A DNA stretch of 35,387 nt. Origin: Phreatobacter sp. GTDB lineage: Bacteria; Pseudomonadota; Alphaproteobacteria; Rhizobiales; Phreatobacteraceae. The position numbers were made by a program, and so were the translations under genes. Positions 7,184 to 16,615 of this stretch are shown one piece after another; position 1 is the first letter of the stretch, and every line of letters begins with the position of its first letter. The notes under the pieces are model-generated. The model was not told where the DNA came from, searched no databases, and saw nothing but the letters and a program-made list of their open reading frames with translations. The stretch covers positions 1 to 35,387 of the forward strand of contig NZ_JAUYFA010000053.1 of NCBI RefSeq assembly GCF_030691135.1. The letters run 5' to 3'.

Positions 7184-9490
7184 ATGCCCGACCTTCTCCT
7201 CGAACTCCTCTCCGAAGAGATCCCCGCCCGCATGCAGGCGGATGCCGCCGCGCATCTGCAGAAGGCGGTGACGGATGCGCTGGTGGCCAGGGGCTGTCTC
7301 TACGAAGGCGCCCGCGCCGTGGTCACGCCGCGCCGCATCGCCCTTTCCGTCCATGGCCTGCCCGCCGCTTCGCCCGATGTGAAGGAAGAGCGCAAGGGCC
7401 CGCGCGTCGGCGCGCCCGAGGCCGCCATCCAGGGCTTCCTCAAGGCCGCCGGCCTCACCTCCATCGATCAGGCGACCATCCAGTCCGACCCGAAGAAGGG
7501 CGACAGCTACATCGCGGTCATCGACAAGCCCGGCCGCCCGGTGCCCGAGGTGATCGCCGAGATCGTGCCGGAGATCATCCGTGCCTTCCCCTGGCCGAAA
7601 TCGATGCGCTGGGGCGCGGCCTCGGTCTCGTCATCCTCGCTGCGCTGGGTGCGGCCGCTGCAGTCGATCCTCTGCACCTTCGGCCCCGAGACCGAGGACC
7701 CCGAGGTCATCCGCTTCGCCATCGACGGCATCATCGCCGGCGACACGACGCGCGGCCACCGCTTCATGGCGCCCGGCGACATCCGCGTGCGGCGCATGGA
7801 CGACTATCTGACGAGCCTGGAAAAGGCCTTCGTCGTCGCCGATCCGGAAGAGCGCAAGCGCCGCATCCTCACGGACGCCCGTAACCTCTGCTTCGCTCAG
7901 GGGCTGGAACTGGTCGAGGACGAGGGGCTCTTGAACGAGGTCGCCGGCCTGGTCGAATGGCCGGTCGTGCTCATGGGCGCCTTCGAGGAGAGTTTCCTCG
8001 CCATCCCCGACGAGGTGATCCGCGCCACCATCCGCGCCAACCAGAAGTGCTTCGTCGTGCGCGACCCGAAGACCGGCCGCCTCGCCAACCGCTTCGTGCT
8101 CACCGCGAACCTCGAGGCCAGCGACGGCGGCCGCGCCATCGTCGCCGGCAACGAGCGCGTCATCCGCGCCCGCCTCTCCGACGCGCTCTATTTCTGGCAG
8201 ACCGACCAGAAGCCGCTGCCGGACTTCGAGAACGCAGCAGCCAAGCCGCTGGACCAGCGCATGGCCAAGCTGCGGGCCCTCAACGTCGTCTTCCACGAGA
8301 AGCTGGGCACGCAGGGCGAGCGGGTCGACCGCATCAAGGCGCTGGCCCGCCACATCGCGCCCCTCGTCGGCGCCGATCCGGACCTCGCCGAGCGCGCGGC
8401 GGAACTGGCGAAGGCAGACCTCATGACCGAGGTCGTCGGCGAATTCCCGGAGGTCCAGGGCCTGATGGGGCGGAAATACGCGCTGCTCCAGGGCGAGCAC
8501 GAGAGCGTCGCCGCCGCCATCGAGGACCACTATAAGCCGCAGGGGCCGAGCGACCGCGTGCCCACCGACAAGGTCGCTGTCGCTGTGGCGCTGGCGGACA
8601 AGCTGGACACGCTGGTGGGCTTCTGGGCGATCGACGAGAAGCCGACGGGGAGCAAGGACCCCTTTGCGCTGAGGCGGGCTGCGCTGGGTGTGATCAGGCT
8701 GGTGATGGAGAACGGGCTCTCAATGAAGCTCGTACCAGCCGCTGTTCTATCGGGCCGCGCCATCATGGCCGATCTGCTTCAAGCTCATGCGGGAAAAGTG
8801 AAGGGCACTCTTGAGCTGGCACGGCATACGGGTGACCTCAACCCCGATGGATTGTTGTCTAGGCTGACGCACACGTCGACAGACGCGGTCCGTGCTCTCC
8901 GCGGCACCCCTATCGTCGCCATCCCTCCCCAAGACTGGGAGCGTCACCGGAGCGCCGACCTCCTCTCCTTCTTCCATGACCGCCTGAAGGTCCTGCTCCG
9001 CGACCAGGGCCAGCGCCATGACCTCGTCGATGCCGTGCTGGCCTCGGGCGAGGGCAATGACGACCTGCTGCTCGTCGTCCGCCGGGTCGAGGCGCTCGCC
9101 GGTCTGCTCGGGACCGAGGACGGCAAGAACCTCCTCGCCGGCACCAAGCGCGCCATCAACATCCTGCGCATCGAGGAGAAGAGGGACGGCCGCGCCTATG
9201 ACGGCGCGCCGGATTCAGCCCTCGTCCACGCCAAGGGCGAGCCGGAGGAGCGGGCGCTCTTCGCGCTCCTGCAATCCGCCAGCGCCCATGCCCGCGACCA
9301 CGTGGCGCGTGAGGACTATGCCGGGGCGATGAAGGCGCTGGCCGAGCTCCGCCCGGCGGTCGATGCCTTCTTCGACAAGGTGACGGTCAATGCCGAGGAT
9401 GCAGCGCTGCGCGAGAACCGGCTGAAGATCCTCGCGGAACTGCGCGCCGCCACGGCGACGGTCGCCGATTTCTCGAAGATCGAGGGCTGA
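7184..9490 (+). CDS. glyS: Glycyl-tRNA synthetase beta subunit, with an extra internal segment
   Basis: Predicted 768 residues. The start [17 protein letters not shown] and the blocks [37 protein letters not shown] and YFWQTDQK are those of bacterial GlyS, the tRNA-binding subunit partnered with GlyQ. The C-terminal helical anticodon-binding (DALR-like) region follows. E. coli GlyS is 689 residues, so this one is about 80 longer; the surplus fits a segment around residues 513-583 (VPAAVLSG through PIVAIPPQD) that I do not match to the family and which has atypical codon use (see the 8720-8932 entry). ATG at 7184 is preferred over an in-frame GTG at 7175 that overlaps the previous gene. Confidence 0.96.
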   Translation: MPDLLLELLSEEIPARMQADAAAHLQKAVTDALVARGCLYEGARAVVTPRRIALSVHGLPAASPDVKEERKGPRVGAPEAAIQGFLKAAGLTSIDQATIQSDPKKGDSYIAVIDKPGRPVPEVIAEIVPEIIRAFPWPKSMRWGAASVSSSSLRWVRPLQSILCTFGPETEDPEVIRFAIDGIIAGDTTRGHRFMAPGDIRVRRMDDYLTSLEKAFVVADPEERKRRILTDARNLCFAQGLELVEDEGLLNEVAGLVEWPVVLMGAFEESFLAIPDEVIRATIRANQKCFVVRDPKTGRLANRFVLTANLEASDGGRAIVAGNERVIRARLSDALYFWQTDQKPLPDFENAAAKPLDQRMAKLRALNVVFHEKLGTQGERVDRIKALARHIAPLVGADPDLAERAAELAKADLMTEVVGEFPEVQGLMGRKYALLQGEHESVAAAIEDHYKPQGPSDRVPTDKVAVAVALADKLDTLVGFWAIDEKPTGSKDPFALRRAALGVIRLVMENGLSMKLVPAAVLSGRAIMADLLQAHAGKVKGTLELARHTGDLNPDGLLSRLTHTSTDAVRALRGTPIVAIPPQDWERHRSADLLSFFHDRLKVLLRDQGQRHDLVDAVLASGEGNDDLLLVVRRVEALAGLLGTEDGKNLLAGTKRAINILRIEEKRDGRAYDGAPDSALVHAKGEPEERALFALLQSASAHARDHVAREDYAGAMKALAELRPAVDAFFDKVTVNAEDAALRENRLKILAELRAATATVADFSKIEG
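8720..8932 (+). other. Codon-use anomaly inside glyS
   Basis: Hand count of 71 codons from 8720: about 27 end in A or T (TCA, GTA, CTA, CTT, CAA, GGA, AAA, TCT, ACA and others). The 71 or so codons on either side each have about 6. The reading frame stays open. The segment coincides with the part of the protein not recognised as conserved GlyS sequence. Confidence 0.65.
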
Positions 9491-9510
9491 TCTGGCGTTT
9501 CCGCAGGGCG

Positions 9511-9600
9511 TCGTCATGCCCGGGCTCGCCCCGGGCATCCACGAATTCTGTCACGCGCCATGTTCAAGCCATGCATGCCCGACACAAGGCCGGGCGTGAC
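9511..9600. repeat. Dispersed palindromic repeat, copy 2 (inverted, one arm decayed)
   Basis: The left arm (9511-9544) is nearly identical to arms of copies 1 and 3, with internal hairpin ATGCCCGGG and CCCGGGCAT. The right arm (about 9575-9600) is recognisable but has several changes. The spacer read on the minus strand contains CTTGAACA, which matches the CTTGAACAC at the start of the spacers in copies 1 and 3, so this copy is in the opposite orientation. It lies between convergent glyS and the methyltransferase gene. Confidence 0.82.
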
Positions 9601-9646
9601 AGAGAGAGCTTTGTCCAGGTGCGGCCGAGACGGCGTTCGCAGTCTC

Positions 9647-10414
9647 CTAGAGCGCCCGCCCCTCGCGCAGGATCGCCTCGGCTTCCGCCGTCGGCCGTCC
9701 GAGGCAATCCTGCAGCACCAGCCCTGGAAGGATGGAGACCGGCGCCCGCGAGCCCTTGGTCCCGGTGATGATCAGCCGGGCGGCCGGTGATTCGGGTTTC
9801 GGGTGAATCGGCCGGATGGTGAGGCCGCCGAACCGGCCCTTCATGGCGGCGAGCAGCGCCTCCGGCCGGTCGGCGCGGTGGATCAGCGTCACGGTTCCGC
9901 CGGGGCGCAGCACACACACGGCCTTGCGCAGGAAACCGGCGAGCAGCTCGTCGCCGCCGGAATGGGCGAGGCGCTTGGCGGCGCCCGGCGAGGCGCGGTG
10001 GCGCGGCGCGTCGTGGAACGGCGGATTGGTGATGACGCGGTCAATCTCGCCGACCAGAAGCGCGGTCTTCTCGCGCGGTGCCCCCCGCGCCAGCGCATCC
10101 ATGACGATGACGCGCGTGCGGTTGCCGAAGCCGTTGGCTGCGGCGTTCTGCTCGGCAAGGGCCGCCAGCGCCGGGTCGATCTCCACCAGGGTCAGGAAAC
10201 ATTGCGGCACGCGGGCCGCCAGGCAGAAGGCGGCGGCGCCGACCCCGGCCCCGAGATCGAGGATGCGGTCGCCCGGCGCAGCCGGCACGGCAGCGGCCAG
10301 CAGGACGGCATCATGCCCGGCACGGTGACCGACCCGCGGTTGCGTGATCTCCACGCGGCCCCCGAGAATCCGGTCCGCCGTGGGTTCAAAGAGAGGGTCG
10401 ATAAGCAGAGTCAT
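9647..10414 (-). CDS. tRNA1(Val) A37 N6-methyltransferase-type SAM enzyme
   Basis: Predicted 255 residues. Rossmann-type SAM-binding motif LDLGAGVGA at 52-60, acidic end of strand 2 at VEIDP (77-81), and the amino-methyltransferase catalytic motif NPPF at 130-133. Length and the early PRVGHRAGHDAVLLAAAVP block match the TrmN6/YfiC-like family that makes N6-methyladenosine next to the anticodon of tRNA1(Val). The same NPPF motif is found in other N6-adenine methyltransferases, so the precise substrate is inferred. ATG at 10414. The gene lies downstream of DUF2007 on the minus strand with an 87-bp gap that is relatively AT-rich and could carry its own promoter. Confidence 0.82.
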   Translation of the reverse strand: MTLLIDPLFEPTADRILGGRVEITQPRVGHRAGHDAVLLAAAVPAAPGDRILDLGAGVGAAAFCLAARVPQCFLTLVEIDPALAALAEQNAAANGFGNRTRVIVMDALARGAPREKTALLVGEIDRVITNPPFHDAPRHRASPGAAKRLAHSGGDELLAGFLRKAVCVLRPGGTVTLIHRADRPEALLAAMKGRFGGLTIRPIHPKPESPAARLIITGTKGSRAPVSILPGLVLQDCLGRPTAEAEAILREGRAL

Positions 10415-10501
10415 ATGCGCCTTATTGCATACACGTGCGCTTGTTAGAATCTTTCAATCCTAATGTGCGCTATGCAGAAAAACATCTGCGGCCACCCGCG
10501 A

Positions 10502-10732
10502 TCAAGGATTCCCCTGCCTCAGCGTCTCGCCCCAGCCGGCCTGGGTAATGGCCATCCGGGCGCGGGCGACATCTTCGGCGGGAACGAGAATACGCAGCGG
10601 AAAGGCGGCGATCCGCGCCTCGACAGCCGAGATGTGCCGGTCAGCGACGAGGACCGTGATCCCCTCGCCCTCGAGCAGCGCTTCCACGGCGCTGACGAGA
10701 ACCGGATCGGCGGTGCGGATGATTTCTTCCAA
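10502..10732 (-). CDS. DUF2007 domain protein, TTG start
   Basis: Predicted 76 residues covering a complete DUF2007 (putative signal-transducing) domain: EEIIRTADPVLVSAVEALLE, then GITVLVADRHISAVE and a closing RILVPAEDVARARMAI. The start is set by the ribosome-binding site: on the minus strand GGAGGA lies about 6 bases before TTG at 10732, and the protein then begins at the normal family start (M)EEIIRTADP. The open frame extends upstream to 10981 but that part overlaps the divergent ispB gene and looks non-coding. Function of the family is unknown; it is often found beside ispB in alphaproteobacteria. Divergent from ispB with a 124-bp shared gap. Confidence 0.82.
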   Translation of the reverse strand: MEEIIRTADPVLVSAVEALLEGEGITVLVADRHISAVEARIAAFPLRILVPAEDVARARMAITQAGWGETLRQGNP

Positions 10733-10856
10733 AACGTCCTCCGGTCCGCCGCGTGCGACTTTTCGTGAAGGGTGCGCCGCTTGAGAAGACCACGCCGCGA
10801 CCCTATTGTCCGTCACGAAATTGCCCGCATCCTGCGGGCCGGCAGTGGAGCATGGC

Positions 10857-11864
10857 GTGGCAGTCGTTGTCCCCTTCGAAAAGGACAGGGCCTCCATCGA
10901 GGCATTGGTAGGCGCCACGCGGGCGGACATGGAACGGGTCAATGCGATGATCCTGTCGCGGACCGGCTCCGAGGTCACCATGATCCCGGAAGTGGCGAAT
11001 CATCTGATCTCCTCCGGTGGCAAGCGCCTCAGGCCCATGCTGACGCTCGCGACCGCGGCCCTGGCCGGCTACCAGGGCGAGGGCCATGTCAAGCTCGCCG
11101 CCGCGGTCGAATTCATGCACACGGCGACGCTCCTGCATGACGATGTGGTCGACGAGAGCGACATGCGCCGCGGCCGGCCGGCGGCGCGCATGGTCTGGGG
11201 CAACGAGGCCTCGGTGCTCGTCGGCGACTTCCTGCTCGGCCAGGCCTTCAAGATGATGGTCGAGGTCGGCTCGCTGCGCGCCCTCGACATCCTGTCCACC
11301 GCTGCCGCCGTCATTGCCGAGGGCGAGGTGATGCAGCTCGCCGCCGCCAAGAACACCTCGACCACCGAGGACGAGTATCTCGCCGTCATCCGCGGCAAGA
11401 CGGCAGAGCTCTTCGCCGCCGCCTGTGAGGTCGGCCCCGTCATCTCCGGCAAGCCCAAGGCCGAACAGGCCGCCGCCCGCGCCTATGGCATGAATCTCGG
11501 CATCGCCTTCCAACTCGTCGACGACGCCCTCGACTATGGCGGCAAGGCGCAGAAGCTCGGCAAGAACACCGGCGACGACTTCCGCGAGGGGAAGATCACC
11601 CTGCCCGTCGTCCTCGCCTTCCGGCGCGGCTCCGAACAGGAGCGCGCCTTCTGGAAAAAGGTACTGGTCGACGGCGATATCGCCGACGGCGATTTCGAGA
11701 CCGCCACCGGCTTCATGGCCCGCCACGGCGCGCTGGCCGACACGATCGAACGCGCCCGTCACTATGGCGACATGGCCAAGGACGCCCTTGCCCTGTTCCC
11801 GGACAGCGCGATGAAGGACGCCCTCGTCCAGGCGGTCGATTTCTGCATCTCCCGCGCCCATTGA
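10857..11864 (+). CDS. ispB: Long-chain polyprenyl diphosphate synthase
   Basis: Predicted 335 residues. Makes the all-trans isoprenoid side chain (octaprenyl to decaprenyl) of ubiquinone from FPP and IPP. The two aspartate-rich motifs are present: DDVVD at 95-99 (in [11 protein letters not shown]) and DDALD at 222-226, plus GGKRLRP at 54-60. Chain length cannot be read safely; alphaproteobacteria of this type usually make Q10. Start: no in-frame ATG is suitable; GTG at 10857 is chosen because GGAG lies upstream and the protein then starts at the usual family position [13 protein letters not shown]. An upstream TTG at 10806 would add 17 unlikely residues. Its stop overlaps the queC ATG. Confidence 0.93.
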   Translation: MAVVVPFEKDRASIEALVGATRADMERVNAMILSRTGSEVTMIPEVANHLISSGGKRLRPMLTLATAALAGYQGEGHVKLAAAVEFMHTATLLHDDVVDESDMRRGRPAARMVWGNEASVLVGDFLLGQAFKMMVEVGSLRALDILSTAAAVIAEGEVMQLAAAKNTSTTEDEYLAVIRGKTAELFAAACEVGPVISGKPKAEQAAARAYGMNLGIAFQLVDDALDYGGKAQKLGKNTGDDFREGKITLPVVLAFRRGSEQERAFWKKVLVDGDIADGDFETATGFMARHGALADTIERARHYGDMAKDALALFPDSAMKDALVQAVDFCISRAH

Positions 11865-12589
11865 TGACGGCCAACGACGAACCGGCTCCCATGACTGGCG
11901 ACGGCGCCCTTGTTCTCTTCTCCGGTGGACAGGATTCGGCCACCTGCCTGGCCTGGGCCCTCGACCGATTCGGCCATGTCGAAACCCTTGGCTTCGACTA
12001 TGACCAGCGTCATCGGGTCGAGCTCGCCTGCCGTGCTGGCATTCGCGATGGGCTGCCCGCGGTGAAAGCCGAATGGGCGGCGCGACTGGGGTCGGACCAT
12101 ACACTCGGTCTCGCGGCCCTCGGCGAGGTCTCCGACACCGCCCTGACGCGATCGGTCGCCATCGCCATGACCGACCAGGGCCTGCCCAACACCTTCGTGC
12201 CCGGCCGCAACCTCGTCTTCCTCACCTTCGCCGCAGCCCTCGCCTATCGCCGCGGCCTCAGGCACATCGTCACGGGCGTCTGCGAGACGGATTATTCCGG
12301 TTATCCCGACTGCCGCGATGACACGATCAAGGCGCTGCAGGTGGCGCTGAACCTCGGCATGGAAAAGCGCTTCGTGCTGCACACGCCACTGATGTTCATC
12401 GACAAGGCCGAAACATGGCGGCTGGCGGAGCGGCTCGGCGGCGCGGCGCTGGTCGAGCTGATCCGGACCGAATCCCATTCCTGCTATCTCGGCGACCGCA
12501 GCCAGCTCCATGACTGGGGCCATGGCTGCGGCACCTGCCCGGCCTGCGAGCTCCGGGCGGCCGGCTGGGGTCGCTATCGGAACGGCTGA
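11864..12589 (+). CDS. queC: 7-cyano-7-deazaguanine synthase
   Basis: Predicted 241 residues. QueC converts 7-carboxy-7-deazaguanine to preQ0 with ammonia and ATP, in the queuosine tRNA-modification pathway. The ATP-binding PP-loop SGGQDS is at 20-25, GFDYDQRH follows strand 2, and the zinc site is complete: Cys207, Cys222, Cys225 and Cys228 (HSCYLGDR and GCGTCPAC). ATG at 11864 shares one base with the ispB stop (TGATG), implying coupled translation; an ATG at codon 10 ([13 protein letters not shown]) is an alternative true start. No other queuosine gene is in the window. Convergent with ispE, with an 18-bp gap. Confidence 0.95.
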   Translation: MTANDEPAPMTGDGALVLFSGGQDSATCLAWALDRFGHVETLGFDYDQRHRVELACRAGIRDGLPAVKAEWAARLGSDHTLGLAALGEVSDTALTRSVAIAMTDQGLPNTFVPGRNLVFLTFAAALAYRRGLRHIVTGVCETDYSGYPDCRDDTIKALQVALNLGMEKRFVLHTPLMFIDKAETWRLAERLGGAALVELIRTESHSCYLGDRSQLHDWGHGCGTCPACELRAAGWGRYRNG

Positions 12590-12607
12590 CGGGCGCGGTC
12601 GTCGCCC

Positions 12608-13492
12608 TCACCCCATCATGGTCGGCTTCACCCACCAGCCCGGATGGGCGGCGCTGATCGCCTTGCCCGCGGCCGCCGCGGCGCGGCAGGTATCGTAGAG
12701 CCCGAAGACCGTCGCACCGGACCCCGACATGCGGGCGAGCCGGCAGGCGGGATCGGCCCGGAGCCGCGCCAACGTGCTGCCGATGACCGGCTCCAGCGCC
12801 AGGGCCGGCGCCTCCAGATCGTTGCGCGAAGCGGCAAGAAGCGCCAGCAGAACCGATTTCTCCGGTCGCAGGACCGTCTCGATGACCGTCGCCGGATCCG
12901 CACCCTGAACCGCCCCCGTCGCGAGGCCGAGGCGGGCGAAGACGGCGGGTGTCGGCACCGCCACCTGCGGGTTGACGAGAAGGGCGGCGAGCCGCGGCAG
13001 GACGAGCGGCGGGCCGAGATCGTGCCCGATGCCGCGCATGAAGCGGGCGGCGGGAACGAGACAGACCGACACGTCGGAGCCGGTCAGCCGGGCCGCCTCC
13101 AGGAGGCGCGGATCATCGAGGCCAAGACCTGCGGCGCGGGCGAGGAGGCGCAGGGCGGCGGCGGCATCCGACGAGCCGCCGCCGAGGCCGGCGGCGACCG
13201 GCAGCCGCTTGACGAGCGTGAAGCGACCAGCCGGCAGGCCAGGGACGCGGTCAGCCAGCAGCCGCGCCGCCTTGAGCACGAGATTGTCCGCACCGGGTCC
13301 GGCGGCCTGCGCAGTCCTGCCGCGCACCACCAGGCCGAAAGCGTCCCCGCCGGGCACGAAACGAAGCTCATCACCCGTCCGGGCGAAGACCACGAGGCTT
13401 TCGATGTCGTGATAGCCGTCCGCCCGCCGCGCCCTGACGGCGAGCGTCAGATTCACCTTGGCGGGCGCGCGCTCGGCGAGAGCGGGCGGCAT
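12608..13492 (-). CDS. ispE: 4-diphosphocytidyl-2-C-methyl-D-erythritol kinase
   Basis: Predicted 294 residues, usual for IspE, the GHMP kinase that phosphorylates CDP-methylerythritol in the MEP isoprenoid pathway. Visible motifs: APAKVNLTL near the start with Lys12, RRADGYHDIESLV, the ATP-binding PVAAGLGGGSSDAAAALRLL (glycine-rich loop at 102-110), TGSDVSVCL with Asp139, and the C-terminal MSGSGATVFGLY. ATG at 13492 begins MPPALAERAPAKVN. It lies 20 bp downstream of the TPR gene on the same strand, so the two form an operon; this pairing is common in Rhizobiales. It shares isoprenoid supply with ispB on the opposite strand. Confidence 0.95.
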   Translation of the reverse strand: MPPALAERAPAKVNLTLAVRARRADGYHDIESLVVFARTGDELRFVPGGDAFGLVVRGRTAQAAGPGADNLVLKAARLLADRVPGLPAGRFTLVKRLPVAAGLGGGSSDAAAALRLLARAAGLGLDDPRLLEAARLTGSDVSVCLVPAARFMRGIGHDLGPPLVLPRLAALLVNPQVAVPTPAVFARLGLATGAVQGADPATVIETVLRPEKSVLLALLAASRNDLEAPALALEPVIGSTLARLRADPACRLARMSGSGATVFGLYDTCRAAAAAGKAISAAHPGWWVKPTMMG

Positions 13493-13512
13493 GGGCAAGG
13501 CACCCGAACCGA

Positions 13513-15303
13513 TCAGTTCGGCTTCGGGGCCGGGGCCTCGCCGGTGTTGCGGCTGGTCTGCACCGGGCTGTCGGTGAGGCCATTGGCGATCTTGTCGAGG
13601 ATCCGCGGCAGGTCGTCCGGCTCCGGCTTCAGGTCGCGGGCATGGTTCCACTGGAACCGTGCCTCCAGTTCGCGGCCGGCCTTCCAGTAGGCATCGCCCA
13701 GGTGATCGTTGATCACCGGATCTTCCGGCTTCAGCTCGATCGCTCGCTCCAGTTCGGCCACCGCCTCCTCGTAGCGGCCCATGCGGTAATAGGCCCAGCC
13801 GAGGCTGTCGACGATATAGCCGTCCTCGGGCGTCAGCTCGACCGCCTTGCGGACTAGTTCGAGGCCCTCTTGCAGATTGATGCCCTGGTCGACCCAGGAA
13901 TAGCCGAGGTAATTCAGAACCTGGGCCCGACCGCGCACATTGTTGTCGGGGATCAGCGTCAGCGCCCGCTTCAGGTCCACCTCGGCCTTGGCCCATTGTT
14001 TGGTGCGCTCGTAGGCGATGCCGCGGAAATAGAAATAGATCCAGTGCTGGGGTCCGGGATCGGGGATCAGCGCCAGCGCCCGGGAATAGGTCTCGGCCGC
14101 CTCACCGAACATCTTGCGCGCCCGCTGGATATTGCCAAGCGCCTGCAGCGCCTCGAGATCCTGCGGGTTGCGGGCGATGAGTTCGGACAGCGCCTTGCGC
14201 GCCTCGTCGGTGCGGTCGAGCTGCTCGAGGTTCAGCGCCCGCTGGATCTGGGCGTTACGGTAGAGCGGCGAACTCTCCGGCATGGCCTCGAACACCGCAA
14301 TGGCGCGGCGGGGCAGCTTCATGAATTCATAGAGGTCGGCCAGCGACAGGATCGCCATGTCCTGCTGCGGCTCAAGCCAGCGGGCGAGCTGCAGATAGAT
14401 GAGGGCGAGATCCTCGCCGCCCTGCCGCGACAGCGCCGAACCGAGGCCGTAGAGGACCTCGGCCGCGCCCGCCTGGCTGGTGCGCACCAGCATCGGCAGG
14501 CTTCCGCCCGGCGCGTTCAGCCGCTCCTGCGCGGCGACAATGACCGGGTGGTTGGGAATGACCTTGTCGTAGGCGGCGAAGATCTGCCGGGCGTCATCCG
14601 CCGACTTGGCGCGCGATGCCCAGCGCCCGTAGGCGTCGACGATCCTAAGGATGGTCGGATCCTGCTTATAGGCCTCCTCCAGCCGCCGGCCGGCTTCCGT
14701 GCGACGCCCTGCGGCATCGAGAATGAGGCCGGCATGGAAGTTCTTGAACAGGCTGTACCAGTCGGCGCCGGTGAGGCGGTCGAGCGCGGCGACACCCGCC
14801 TGCGCATCGCCCGATCCCAGATGCGTCCAGCCGATGAGCAGCGCCGAGGTCAGGTCGGCATTGGCCCGCGGCGCCGCCGTCAGGTGCATGCGCGCCGTCT
14901 GGAACTGCTTGGCCTTCACCGCCCGCATCGCCAGGGTCAACCGCGCCAGGCGATGGCCGCGATCGATCAGGATGAGCCTTTCGGCGAGCGGGCTGGCCTC
15001 GTCGACATTGCCGTCGGCCAGCGTCGTCACGAAGGCGCGTTCGAGAATCTCGGTGTTGCGGGGATCCTGCCGGAGCGCGGCGCGCCAAAAGACGGAAGCC
15101 GCCGCGGTGTCCCGCACGTTTGATGCGAGACGCGCCGCCAGCACGTTGCCGTAGACCGACACCCGCAGGGCATCGCGGAAAGTCGGCGTCGCACCCAGCG
15201 GTTCAAATGTAGGGTTGCGCACCTGGGCATGGCCCGAGGAGACGGCGGCGGTAGCGATGGCAACCGCCAGCACGAGGACGCGAAAAGGGGTCTTTATCGT
15301 CAC
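13513..15303 (-). CDS. Exported tetratricopeptide-repeat protein
   Basis: Predicted 596 residues. An N-terminal signal peptide (VTIKTPFRVLVLAVAIATAA, cleavage near GHAQ) is followed by many degenerate TPR-type helical repeats. The clearest are near the C-terminus, for instance ALQALGNIQRARKMFGEAAE, VDSLGWAYYRMGRYEEAVAE and INDHLGDAYWKAGRELEARF. TPR arrays mediate protein-protein contacts; this one would work in the periplasm or at the outer membrane. The start is the GTG at 15303, preceded by GAGAGAG and leading straight into the signal peptide; frame upstream of it is open but rich in Arg/Pro and not credible. It is the upstream partner of ispE. Confidence 0.88.
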   Translation of the reverse strand: MTIKTPFRVLVLAVAIATAAVSSGHAQVRNPTFEPLGATPTFRDALRVSVYGNVLAARLASNVRDTAAASVFWRAALRQDPRNTEILERAFVTTLADGNVDEASPLAERLILIDRGHRLARLTLAMRAVKAKQFQTARMHLTAAPRANADLTSALLIGWTHLGSGDAQAGVAALDRLTGADWYSLFKNFHAGLILDAAGRRTEAGRRLEEAYKQDPTILRIVDAYGRWASRAKSADDARQIFAAYDKVIPNHPVIVAAQERLNAPGGSLPMLVRTSQAGAAEVLYGLGSALSRQGGEDLALIYLQLARWLEPQQDMAILSLADLYEFMKLPRRAIAVFEAMPESSPLYRNAQIQRALNLEQLDRTDEARKALSELIARNPQDLEALQALGNIQRARKMFGEAAETYSRALALIPDPGPQHWIYFYFRGIAYERTKQWAKAEVDLKRALTLIPDNNVRGRAQVLNYLGYSWVDQGINLQEGLELVRKAVELTPEDGYIVDSLGWAYYRMGRYEEAVAELERAIELKPEDPVINDHLGDAYWKAGRELEARFQWNHARDLKPEPDDLPRILDKIANGLTDSPVQTSRNTGEAPAPKPN

Positions 15304-15592
15304 AATCGCTCTCTCGTCATCCCTCGGGGAAGATCGGCGCCGCGCGCGCGAACAGCGCCTGTCGGGTCGGGGTGCACCGCGGCAGAATGCCTCCGAAACG
15401 GGTGATCCGCAAGGAGACCTTCGCCCCAGAAGAGACACCCTCGCCCCGGACTTGGGCGATGCGATGGCAGATGGCGGTTTCGTGATCGCCGCGCGCCACT
15501 CCGTCACGGCAGGCGACGAGGCTTGAAGCCGGACCGGTGAGCCTTTAGCACGGCGGAAGGGCGAGGTTGTCGCCCGTTGCGGAACGTCTTCC

Positions 15593-16516
15593 ATGCCAAG
15601 CGCCTCGGCCCTCTCGCCCGCCGACGAACTCCTGACGCTGCGCGACCTCGTGCGCTATGCGGTGACGCGCTTTTCCCAGGCGCGGCTCACCTACGGCCAT
15701 GGCACCACCACCGCGCTGGACGAGGCCGCCTTCATGATGCTGGAAGGGCTGTCGCTGCCGGTCGACGAACTCGGTCCCTGGCTCGATGCCCGCCTGACAC
15801 GGCCCGAGCGCGAGCGGCTGATCGGGCTCATCGAGGCCCGCATCGCCACCCGCAAGCCGGCGCCCTATCTCGTCGGCCGCGCCTATATCCAGGGCGTGCC
15901 GTTCCGGGTGGACGAGCGGGTCATCGTGCCGCGCTCCTATCTCGGCGAGATGATGATGACGGGCGCCCTGACGCAGGACGGCGCCGGCCCGATCCCCGAG
16001 CCTTTCGAGGTGACCCGCGTGCTCGACCTGTGCACCGGCTCGGGCTGCCTCGCGATCCTTGCCGCCATGGCCTATCCGAACGCCGCCGTCGACGCCGTCG
16101 ACCTGTCGAAGGACGCGCTCGAGGTGGCGCGGCTCAACGTCGCCGACCACGAGATGGAGGACCGCGTGCACCTCGTCGCTGGCGATCTCTTCAAGCCGCT
16201 GGCCGGCCGGCGCTACGACCTCATCATCGCCAACCCGCCCTATGTGGCGCAGGCGGAGGTCAACGCCTTCCCGGCGGAATACCGCGCCGAGCCGGTCATG
16301 GCCCATCTCGGCGGTGCCGACGGGCTCGACATTGTCCGCCGCATCCTAGCGACGGCCGGCGACCACCTCACCCCCGAGGGCGGGCTCCTCTGCGAGATCG
16401 GTACGGGCCGCGACATCCTGGAGGCGGAATTCGACCTGCCCTTCCTCTGGCTCGATTCGGCCGAGAGTGAGGGCGAGGTGTTCTGGCTCAGCGCGGCGGA
16501 TCTGGCGGGGGAGTGA
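15593..16516 (+). CDS. prmB: Ribosomal protein L3 glutamine N5-methyltransferase
   Basis: Predicted 307 residues. Methylates a glutamine of ribosomal protein uL3. SAM-binding motif LDLCTGSGC at 144-152, acidic loop AVDLS at 168-172, and the catalytic NPPY at 214-217. The N-terminal helical domain (YGHGTTTALDEAAFM) and the VPRSYLGEM segment (about 112-120) distinguish PrmB from the release-factor enzyme PrmC. ATG at 15593 gives the usual family start; the ribosome-binding site is weak. The 289-bp gap before it (divergent from the TPR gene) shows no recognisable gene or motif apart from a 32-codon open frame that I rejected. Confidence 0.93.
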   Translation: MPSASALSPADELLTLRDLVRYAVTRFSQARLTYGHGTTTALDEAAFMMLEGLSLPVDELGPWLDARLTRPERERLIGLIEARIATRKPAPYLVGRAYIQGVPFRVDERVIVPRSYLGEMMMTGALTQDGAGPIPEPFEVTRVLDLCTGSGCLAILAAMAYPNAAVDAVDLSKDALEVARLNVADHEMEDRVHLVAGDLFKPLAGRRYDLIIANPPYVAQAEVNAFPAEYRAEPVMAHLGGADGLDIVRRILATAGDHLTPEGGLLCEIGTGRDILEAEFDLPFLWLDSAESEGEVFWLSAADLAGE

Positions 16517-16533
16517 CGGCAGACGCCCCCACA

Positions 16534-16563
16534 CCCCTCCCTGCTGTTCCGGGCGGGGAGGGG
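16534..16563. terminator. Hairpin between convergent prmB and ettA
   Basis: CCCCTCCCTGC (16534-16544) pairs with GCGGGGAGGGG (16553-16563), 11 bp with one G-T wobble and an 8-nt loop, in the 99-bp gap between two convergent genes. There is no clean T tract, so it may be a Rho-assisted bidirectional terminator or just a dispersed G/C repeat. Confidence 0.45.
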
Positions 16564-16615
16564 AAAGAGTGAGGGGCCAAGAAGCGGAGCGGCAGTCGGC
16601 CGCCGCTCGTTTCGA

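Noticed and set aside
10803-12104. 433-codon minus-strand frame opposite ispB and queC
   Set aside because: Spans two well-supported plus-strand genes with intact catalytic motifs; no ribosome-binding site or domain.
12591-12607. 5-bp hairpin filling the gap between queC and ispE
   Set aside because: Stem is too short and lacks a T run; not enough to call a terminator.
15387-15485. 32-residue frame in the TPR-prmB gap
   Set aside because: No ribosome-binding site, no hydrophobic segment, and composition unlike neighbours' proteins; likely chance.
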